The notes beneath the pieces were generated by a model, which saw only the letters and a program-made list of their open reading frames with translations, did no database searches and was not told the DNA's origin. This document shows, in pieces, positions 58,147-64,000 of a DNA stretch of 64,000 nucleotides (position 1 is its first letter; each line of letters opens with the position of its first letter). A program made the position numbers and the translations under genes. This DNA comes from Bacteroidales bacterium (GTDB lineage Bacteria > Bacteroidota > Bacteroidia > Bacteroidales > JAIOZK01), in the NCBI GenBank assembly GCA_021740625.1, contig JAIOZK010000001.1, positions 62,001-126,000 of the forward strand, in the 5' to 3' direction.

Positions 58147-58717
58147 AGCAGTAGTAATCGGTGCATCAGCAGGTGGCTTAAATGCCTTTAAAACATTCCT
58201 TCCAAAACTGGAAAAGAATTTTTCATTGCCACTTATGCTGGTTCAACATATCAGTCCGCAATCAGATAATTATATGACTACTCACCTGGATAAATTGTGT
58301 AAAATTAAAGTAAAGGAAGCAGAGGAAAAGGAAACCATCAAAAAGGGCACTGCATATTTTTCACCTCCGAACTTTCATATGCTCATCGAAGAAGATAAAA
58401 GTATTTCATTTTCAGTAGAGAATAAGGTCAATTACGCCAGACCATCTATTGATGTATTGTTTGAAACAGCTTCCTATGCTTACAAGAATAAGCTAATAGG
58501 CATTATTTTAACCGGGGCCAATAATGATGGAGCCGCCGGATTAAAGAAAATCCAGGAGCTGGGAGGATTTACCATTGTACAGGATCCCGAGGAAGCAGAA
58601 GTTGACACCATGCCCCTCTCTGCAATCAAGATCATGAAGCCTGATAAAATCCTGAAATTAAAAGAGATTGCTGATTTTTTAAATAAGATTCATAAAAACA
58701 ACAAAAGAATTGCCTAA
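58139..58717 (+). CDS. cheB: stand-alone CheB-type protein-glutamate methylesterase
   Basis: 192 residues from the ATG at 58139, which overlaps the end of cheR; an open frame upstream to 57974 lies inside cheR and is rejected. Catalytic triad: Ser10 (GASAGGL), His37 (LVQHIS) and Asp130 (TGANNDGAAG), with GGFTIVQDPEEAEVDTMPLSAI also diagnostic. There is no N-terminal receiver domain, so it would not be switched by phosphorylation in the way of CheB. It could be controlled through the receivers of the two hybrid kinases. The paired CheR/CheB output with hybrid kinases, not CheA/CheW, suggests a non-chemotactic or adaptation role. Confidence 0.93.
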   Translation: MFEAVVIGASAGGLNAFKTFLPKLEKNFSLPLMLVQHISPQSDNYMTTHLDKLCKIKVKEAEEKETIKKGTAYFSPPNFHMLIEEDKSISFSVENKVNYARPSIDVLFETASYAYKNKLIGIILTGANNDGAAGLKKIQELGGFTIVQDPEEAEVDTMPLSAIKIMKPDKILKLKEIADFLNKIHKNNKRIA

Positions 58718-58722
58718 TTTTC

Positions 58723-58730
58723 TATCTTTG
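58723..58730 (+). promoter_or_regulatory. -7-like box TATCTTTG before the alpha/beta hydrolase
   Basis: Exact TAnnTTTG 16 nt upstream of the ATG at 58747 and just after cheB ends, indicating a separate transcript. Confidence 0.5.
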
Positions 58731-58746
58731 ATTATTTAGAATAGCT

Positions 58747-59553
58747 ATGCCATCAGTTAAGGTCAATAACATCGAAATATATTATGAGGTTCACGGAGAA
58801 GGTGAACCTATGATTTTAATTTCGGGTTTGGCCGGCGACAGCCAGAGTTGGCAGTTTTCCATTAACACCTTCAGCAATCATTTTAAAACGATCATTTTCG
58901 ATAACCGTGGCGTTGGCAGAAGTGACTCACCTTCCCCTCCTTACAGCATTGAAGAGATGGCAAAAGATGTGATTGGACTTCTGGACTTTATGGATATTAA
59001 CAGTGCGCATATCGTCGGGCATTCCATGGGAGGATATATAGCACAGCAAATTGCTATTCAATATCCAGAACGAGTCAAAAAGCTGGTATTGGAAAGTACT
59101 GCACCTTTTTCATCCAGGCGAAACATCGGACTGTTCAGGAACTTTTATAACTGCTGGCGATCGGGAATTGACATGGAACTCTGGCTTCAGCAGTTTTATT
59201 ACTGGGTATTATCGCAGAAATCAGTTGAAGACAAAAAGTTCTTCGACTCTATCGTAAAATACACGCTTGATTACCCCTACCCCCAGCCTCTTGAAGGTTT
59301 TCTGGGACAGATAAATGCGATCGAGAATTTCGATGTAAACGCCCATTTGAATAAGATCGTTGCAGAAACCCTGATCGTGATTGGAGAGGAAGACATCCTC
59401 ATCAAACCCAAAGAAGCCGAATTATTGTACCAGGGAATCACGCATGCATCCTACCCAAGTTATATAGAAAAGGTTGGGCATTCAGCACACCTGGAAGCGC
59501 CCAAAGCTTTTACTAATACGGTTCTTGGTTTCCTGTACAAGTATGTACGTTAG
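58747..59553 (+). CDS. alpha/beta hydrolase
   Basis: 268 residues, typical hydrolase fold. HG-type oxyanion region MILISGLAGDSQSW, FDNRGVGRSDSP, nucleophile Ser93 in VGHSMGGYIAQ, acid in VIGEEDILIKP and His245 in VGHSAHLEAP. There is no export signal, so it is cytoplasmic. It resembles the broad peptide/ester and meta-cleavage hydrolase groups, and the substrate cannot be predicted. It is convergent with the MEMO-AMMECR1 gene, two bases apart, and has its own promoter box. Confidence 0.92.
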   Translation: MPSVKVNNIEIYYEVHGEGEPMILISGLAGDSQSWQFSINTFSNHFKTIIFDNRGVGRSDSPSPPYSIEEMAKDVIGLLDFMDINSAHIVGHSMGGYIAQQIAIQYPERVKKLVLESTAPFSSRRNIGLFRNFYNCWRSGIDMELWLQQFYYWVLSQKSVEDKKFFDSIVKYTLDYPYPQPLEGFLGQINAIENFDVNAHLNKIVAETLIVIGEEDILIKPKEAELLYQGITHASYPSYIEKVGHSAHLEAPKAFTNTVLGFLYKYVR

Positions 59554-59555
59554 AT

Positions 59556-61055
59556 TCAATCGAACTGGCCCTCCTTAAAAATCAGGGCCTCATAAATGTA
59601 TATTTCAGCATTTTTCCAGCCTTTCCATCCAATCCTGGCTTTGTCTTTTGCACAATGTCCCAGGAATTCTTCAAGTGTCCAGTTCGTTTTATCAGCTACC
59701 TGCGGAAGGAATGTACCGGAGGCATATCCCTTTTTAATATAAATTCCGTGCTTACCCAGCTCAATTTCATCGATTGAATCGATCCTCTTCATGGGTGTTA
59801 AAACAGAAACTTCTATCTCTATGTCTTTTAACTCATCAGCTTCCACTTTACTGAAACGTCTGTCCTGGGTTGCCGCTGCAATTGCCATCTGTTGCACAAC
59901 AGCATAAAGGGGCTCTTCAGGTTGAAATCGCCCAATGCATCCCCTCAATTCTCCATCTTTGTGCAAAGTGACAAATGCACCGAGCGGCATGCGCAGGTTT
60001 TCCGTCATTTCTTCATGTTTGATGTCCGGGGTATTTCCTTCCGTGATGTAAGATTTTATGGTTTTGCGTGCGATTGAAAGGAGCCTCTTTTTATCTTCTG
60101 CACTCAGTTCAAATTCCTGATCCTTCTTTTTTTTTTCGTAAACGGCAATCGAATAATAACCGACTACTTGCTGCTTGTCTCCGTATGCCTGGTCACCAGA
60201 ATTCATGTATTGTAAATCCTCGTATACAAGGTTTTCCTGATTCCGTGTAAGATTGAGCAAAGCAAAGACCGAGCTCCAGCCACAAAGACTGGTAGCCAGG
60301 TTGTCGATATTTTTACTACTGTTCGCACTGAGGGTTTGTTCCAGTGCATCGACTGAATTTTTTGTAATGGCCGCTGCAGTCAGACTGTCGATCTGTTTGG
60401 CATCTTCATAAGCAGGATAATGAGAAAAATCGGTACTGATCACAAACAAATTGTTTTCATTGAAATATGGGCGCAGGGCATCTGCAATTTCTGCACAATC
60501 CTGTAATTTTTGAGTTCCTGCTACTATGGGGACGATTTGGAAGTCATTCTTCAAATGATACTGCAAAAAAGGCAATTGTACTTCAAGACTGTGCTCATAT
60601 TTGTGAGCAGAAGCCTGGAAACTAAAAATATCATTGTCACGGATCAATTCCTCGGCCAGCTTCTTATTCACCCTCACTTTGCCAAGGGGTGTTATATAAT
60701 CCCCCTTTGCGTAGATTGAAGCACCCTTAAAGGCCTCCCGGTGGCTTGAAGCCATTACAAACACATTATCATAATTTGCATTTTCAGGGATCTGATTAAA
60801 ACCGGAAGCCGCCACCTCACCGGAAAAAACATATCCGGCATGGGGCACGATGATGGCCCTGACATGATCATCTTGTTTTGGCCTGGCCTTTTTGAATAGC
60901 TCGCCGAGTTGCTCCCTGAGCTCCACAGGATTATCGATGTAAAACTTTCCAGCTGCATAGGGTTCCCTGTCGCCGGTTTGTTCCTGTGCCGCTGAACTCA
61001 TTGAAAATAAACCCATCATCAAATACATAAAGATTCGTTTAATTAAATTTTTCAT
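59556..61055 (-). CDS. MEMO-AMMECR1 fusion with signal peptide (AmmeMemoRadiSam proteins B and A)
   Basis: 499 residues. Residues 1-23 are a clear signal peptide (KNLIKR then a hydrophobic core, cleavage near SAA|QEQ). Residues ~33-305 are the MEMO domain with all likely metal residues: His72 (PHAGYVFSG), His105 (SSHREAF), His212 (STDFSHY) and Cys258 (SLCGWSSVF). Residues ~322-490 are AMMECR1 with LRGCIGR (Cys373). Fusion of system proteins B and A is known in this gene set. The chemistry of the AmmeMemoRadiSam system is not established. The signal peptide places the catalytic part outside the cytoplasm, which is unusual. The gene is divergent from the spermidine-synthase-like gene, and the radical SAM partner follows that one. 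Confidence 0.93.
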   Translation of the reverse strand: MKNLIKRIFMYLMMGLFSMSSAAQEQTGDREPYAAGKFYIDNPVELREQLGELFKKARPKQDDHVRAIIVPHAGYVFSGEVAASGFNQIPENANYDNVFVMASSHREAFKGASIYAKGDYITPLGKVRVNKKLAEELIRDNDIFSFQASAHKYEHSLEVQLPFLQYHLKNDFQIVPIVAGTQKLQDCAEIADALRPYFNENNLFVISTDFSHYPAYEDAKQIDSLTAAAITKNSVDALEQTLSANSSKNIDNLATSLCGWSSVFALLNLTRNQENLVYEDLQYMNSGDQAYGDKQQVVGYYSIAVYEKKKKDQEFELSAEDKKRLLSIARKTIKSYITEGNTPDIKHEEMTENLRMPLGAFVTLHKDGELRGCIGRFQPEEPLYAVVQQMAIAAATQDRRFSKVEADELKDIEIEVSVLTPMKRIDSIDEIELGKHGIYIKKGYASGTFLPQVADKTNWTLEEFLGHCAKDKARIGWKGWKNAEIYIYEALIFKEGQFD

Positions 61056-61183
61056 TTTCGTATTTTAGTAAAAAATCCTTTGATTAATTTGCATGAACGA
61101 AAATCAAGCATTAAGATAATGAAAATTACCTTAAGAGAAGAATAAAAAGCAGATTTTTTATCAGATCGTGAAGAATAAAACAC

Positions 61184-63340
61184 ATGCAAGATAGAATTGA
61201 TAAACACATTATAATTTCGGCAATAGCCATCCTTGGTTTCAGCAATATATTGACACAAATCCTGGTGTTGCGTGAATTTTTATCTGTTCTATCAGGCAAT
61301 GAACTTGTCATTGGCATATTGCTTTCGAACTGGATGCTGATTACGGGTTTGGGAGCATACCTGGGTCGTTTTACCAGGCGAAGTTTTCAAAAATCCCGCA
61401 TCATCATTTTACAAATCGCTTTTGCCTTTCTTCCCTTGCTCACTGTATTCATATTGAACACAAGCAGGTTTAATCTGTTTACCCCCGGGATAGAACTGAA
61501 TATACTGCAAATACTTCTGCTATCCTTCATCATATTATTACCTTTTTGCATCATATCCGGCATCCTGTTCAATCTTTTTGCAGCTTATCAGGAAGAATTT
61601 CAGAATCGGGCAGCCGTCAGCAGAACATATGCAATTGAATCATTTGGAAGTTTTACAGGAGGCCTGTTCTCAGCATTTATCATGATATATTATGTTGATT
61701 TGTACACAGGTCTGATTTTTATCATGATGATTAATTTAATGATCATGATAATATTTGCGTTTTTTATATCCATGAAAAGCGGGCTCGCAGTCCTGTCCAC
61801 CTCCGCAATACTTGTCCTGGTGACCCTGTATTTCATCCCCGTAGATCTGAACAAACACAAACTATTCAGCAGTCAGGAGATCATTGAGAACCGTGAAAGT
61901 GTTTTCGGGCAGGTTACAGTGACCCGGAGTGGGGATCAGTTGAATTATTATGAAAACGGTGTTTTGCTTTACAACACTTCCGATATAGCGGGAACAGAGG
62001 AAATTGTCCACTTTGCTTTTTCCCAGCATCCCGCTCCAAAAAAAGTACTGGTGTTTTCAGGGAACTTTGTTGCCTTGATGCGGCAAATAAAAAAGTATCC
62101 TGATGCTGAAGTTGATTTCATTGAAATGAATCCGGTCCAATTCGAACAACAGAAAAAATTTCACAATGAAGCAGATTCGATGGTTTATGAAAATGTCAGC
62201 CTGATCCTGGAAGACCCGGTTCTATATCTGAGAACATCGCAGAAAAAATATGATCTCATCATCATGAACATGCCGGGGCCGTCAAGTGCAATGATCAACC
62301 GCTATTATACGAAATCTTTTTTTAAAAGAGTGCATGATCATCTTTCAGAGCATGGTGTTTTTGCGTTTTACCTTCCCCCCGTAGAAAACTACCTAAGCGA
62401 TCAACTGCTGGCCCTCATCTCAAGCATTGTGAATACCCTGAAAATGGAATTTCAGCACATTGATATCGTAAGCAGCAAAAGGATCTATTTGCTGGCATCC
62501 GCTAATTCTTTGTCAGCAAATATTCTAGACACGCTCGAAAAACGGAATATTGAAAATGAATTTGTGAATGGACATTATTTCAAAGAAGATCTTGTCAGGA
62601 TGCGCAGTGAAATGATCCGTGAAAAGCTGTTGGATGAAGCCCCATTGAACAAGAACTTCAGACCAATTGCATATTATTATCAGATCAGACACTGGTTGCA
62701 TCAATTCGATATCAGCATGGATTACATTTTCGCCTTGATGATCGCAATGATCATCCTGGTGCTCATACTAATCAAACCCATTAATTTCGGACTTTTTACA
62801 GGAGGGTTTACCGCCTCGGCCCTTGAATTCCTGATCATTCTTTCTTTCCAGGTCATTTACGGATACTTGTATCAATTTGTAGGATTGATCATTGCTGTTT
62901 TCATGCTTGGCTTGTATTTCGGAAGCAGCAAACTGACAAAACTCTTTAAACCCAGAGGCCAAAGAGAATTTTTAATCATACATGCATGTATTGGTATATC
63001 TGCTTTACTGATCCCCCTGCTGCTGAAATCACTCGACGATAAAATGTTCAACCAGTATATTATCCAGGGCATCATATTGTTGCTGACCATCCTGATCGGC
63101 TCCCTAACAGGTTTGCAATATGCAAGTGCGTGTTCACTTTTCGATCAAAAGGCAAACAGGATTGCTGCCAGCACGTATTTTTCTGATATGGCCGGCTCTG
63201 CCTTCGGAATTTTGATCGCATCGGTATTATTGGTACCTTTATTCGGGATCATGAAAAGCGGAGTAATCTTGCTTGTATTTAATGCGTTTTCCATTTTGAA
63301 CATCATGATCAGAAGCAAAGTTACCCAATTGAAATCATAA
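61184..63340 (+). CDS. multi-span membrane protein with spermidine-synthase-like central domain
   Basis: 718 residues. About seven membrane spans (roughly 8-215), a soluble Rossmann-like domain (about 225-480), and about seven more spans (525-710). The central domain follows the spermidine synthase plan (EVDFIEMNPVQF; NRYYTKSFFKRVHDHL), but the glycine loop is VLVFSGNFVAL, not a GGGDG type, and the catalytic region is IIMNMPGPSSAMIN, lacking the usual Asp. Both membrane halves carry a related unit (ILVLREFLSVLSGNELVIG, LITGLGAYLG; EFLIILSFQV, FMLGLYFGSS), suggesting an internal duplication. The radical SAM gene starts 15 bp later, so they form one operon. Polyamine synthesis is doubtful; binding or flipping a small molecule is speculative. 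Confidence 0.83.
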   Translation: MQDRIDKHIIISAIAILGFSNILTQILVLREFLSVLSGNELVIGILLSNWMLITGLGAYLGRFTRRSFQKSRIIILQIAFAFLPLLTVFILNTSRFNLFTPGIELNILQILLLSFIILLPFCIISGILFNLFAAYQEEFQNRAAVSRTYAIESFGSFTGGLFSAFIMIYYVDLYTGLIFIMMINLMIMIIFAFFISMKSGLAVLSTSAILVLVTLYFIPVDLNKHKLFSSQEIIENRESVFGQVTVTRSGDQLNYYENGVLLYNTSDIAGTEEIVHFAFSQHPAPKKVLVFSGNFVALMRQIKKYPDAEVDFIEMNPVQFEQQKKFHNEADSMVYENVSLILEDPVLYLRTSQKKYDLIIMNMPGPSSAMINRYYTKSFFKRVHDHLSEHGVFAFYLPPVENYLSDQLLALISSIVNTLKMEFQHIDIVSSKRIYLLASANSLSANILDTLEKRNIENEFVNGHYFKEDLVRMRSEMIREKLLDEAPLNKNFRPIAYYYQIRHWLHQFDISMDYIFALMIAMIILVLILIKPINFGLFTGGFTASALEFLIILSFQVIYGYLYQFVGLIIAVFMLGLYFGSSKLTKLFKPRGQREFLIIHACIGISALLIPLLLKSLDDKMFNQYIIQGIILLLTILIGSLTGLQYASACSLFDQKANRIAASTYFSDMAGSAFGILIASVLLVPLFGIMKSGVILLVFNAFSILNIMIRSKVTQLKS

Positions 63341-63355
63341 AGATTTTTGCGAAAT

Positions 63356-64000
63356 ATGACGCAATTCAGTAAAAGAGAATTTATTAAAACAGGATTTTGC
63401 AGTCTCTGCGGACTGGCTTTTGGCATACCTGCAATGGGTAGGATGATCGGCAAGAATAATGCAGGATTTCTGGCCAAACTGCCAGAAGAGGAGTTGTGGA
63501 AGTGGAGCAAGGAAGCCATGTATTATATCAGCACCCCGCGCGGAATCAAATGTTTGTTATGCCCGCAGGCCTGTGTGCTGAAAGAAGGGGAAGTGGGAGA
63601 TTGCAAGACAAATGTAAATTACGGTGAAAAACTTTATTCAATAACGTATGGAAATCCATGCGCCGTACACGTGGATCCCATCGAAAAGAAACCGCTCTTT
63701 CATTTTCTACCTGAAACACTTGCCTTCTCCATTGCCACAGCAGGATGCAACCTGGCCTGCCTGAACTGTCAAAACTGGGAGATATCCCAATCTTCACCAA
63801 AAGAAACCAGGAATTATGATCTTTTTCCTGATCAAGTGGTTAAAAAAGCAAAAGAATACCAGTGCCAATCCATTGCATACACTTACTCCGATCCGGTAGC
63901 TTTTTATGAATACACCTACGACACATCAAAACTTGCGCGGGAAGAAGGTCTGAAGAATGTTCTGATTTCCGCAGGTTATATCAATGAAGAACCTCTGCGG
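63356..64000 (+). CDS. AmmeMemoRadiSam system radical SAM enzyme, 3' end outside window
   Basis: 215 codons seen, from the ATG at 63356. The N-terminus resembles a Tat signal or anchor: SKREFIK followed by FCSLCGLAFGIPAMG, with KR instead of RR. Then the Cys-rich KCLLCPQACVLKEGEVGDC (Cys66, 69, 73 and a fourth) and the radical SAM cluster motif AGCNLACLNCQNW (Cys131, 135, 138). The continuing CQSIAYTYSDPVAFYEY fits the PFL-activase-like family seen in AmmeMemoRadiSam loci. It needs S-adenosylmethionine and a 4Fe-4S cluster, which would be unexpected in the periplasm, so the signal may serve as a membrane anchor. The rest of the enzyme lies beyond the edge. Confidence 0.92.
   Translation, partial: MTQFSKREFIKTGFCSLCGLAFGIPAMGRMIGKNNAGFLAKLPEEELWKWSKEAMYYISTPRGIKCLLCPQACVLKEGEVGDCKTNVNYGEKLYSITYGNPCAVHVDPIEKKPLFHFLPETLAFSIATAGCNLACLNCQNWEISQSSPKETRNYDLFPDQVVKKAKEYQCQSIAYTYSDPVAFYEYTYDTSKLAREEGLKNVLISAGYINEEPLR

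Noticed and set aside
1..64000. tRNA, rRNA or complete insertion sequence
   Set aside because: I looked for cloverleaf and conserved rRNA patterns and for transposase with inverted ends, and found only the transposase-like zinc-ribbon gene. A covariance search could still reveal a small RNA that I missed.

Overview
The window looks like chromosome of a member of the Bacteroidota, probably near Bacteroidales/Marinilabiliales; the genus cannot be named. The evidence is C-terminal type IX secretion (T9SS) sorting domains, carboxypeptidase-like plus TonB-dependent receptors, lineage-typical families (7TM-HD hydrolase, WbqC, DUF349, patatin-barrel), almost no Shine-Dalgarno sequences, and repeated TAnnTTTG -7 promoter boxes. 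No rRNA, tRNA, CRISPR array or complete insertion sequence was seen.

Layout. 1-2302: histidine catabolism on the minus strand (formiminotransferase, cut by the window edge, and imidazolonepropionase). 2558-11687: a visibly AT-rich island with a fibre-like secreted protein, a 2141-residue SpvB/RHS protein with its own C-terminal domain, a small secreted protein (candidate immunity partner) and an RHS stub joined to a T9SS tail. 11872-20009: a membrane protein, then a secreted subtilase and two tandem C10 cysteine peptidases, all three with T9SS tails. 20216-25600: transposase-like zinc-ribbon protein, two paralogous thioredoxins (one a lipoprotein), WbqC, a 7TM-HD phosphodiesterase and an SH3-NlpC/P60 protein. 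25695-31923: an FMN riboswitch with terminator in front of a TonB receptor, then an Oar-like TonB receptor. 31998-42653: lipoprotein phosphodiesterase, AsmA-like protein with a long helical tail, chorismate synthase, a lipoprotein, a DUF349 protein and a patatin/beta-barrel protein. 42747-45553: minus-strand PLP sulfur enzyme, NifX-like, DUF134 and ferritin-like genes. 45655-50730: AmgK-like kinase fused to a RapZ C-terminal domain, MurU-like nucleotidyltransferase and AddB-like nuclease. 50837-58717: two large hybrid histidine kinases followed by overlapping cheR and cheB. 58747-64000: an alpha/beta hydrolase, then an AmmeMemoRadiSam set: a MEMO-AMMECR1 fusion with a signal peptide, a multi-span spermidine-synthase-like protein, and the radical SAM enzyme with a Tat-like N-terminus (cut by the window edge).

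The points most worth following up are the apparently exported AmmeMemoRadiSam set with its membrane partner, the FMN-riboswitch-controlled TonB receptor (a candidate flavin importer), the AmgK-RapZ fusion beside MurU, and the RHS protein whose C-terminal domain resembles a permuted papain-like fold. All functional calls come from reading motifs; no database search or computation was run.
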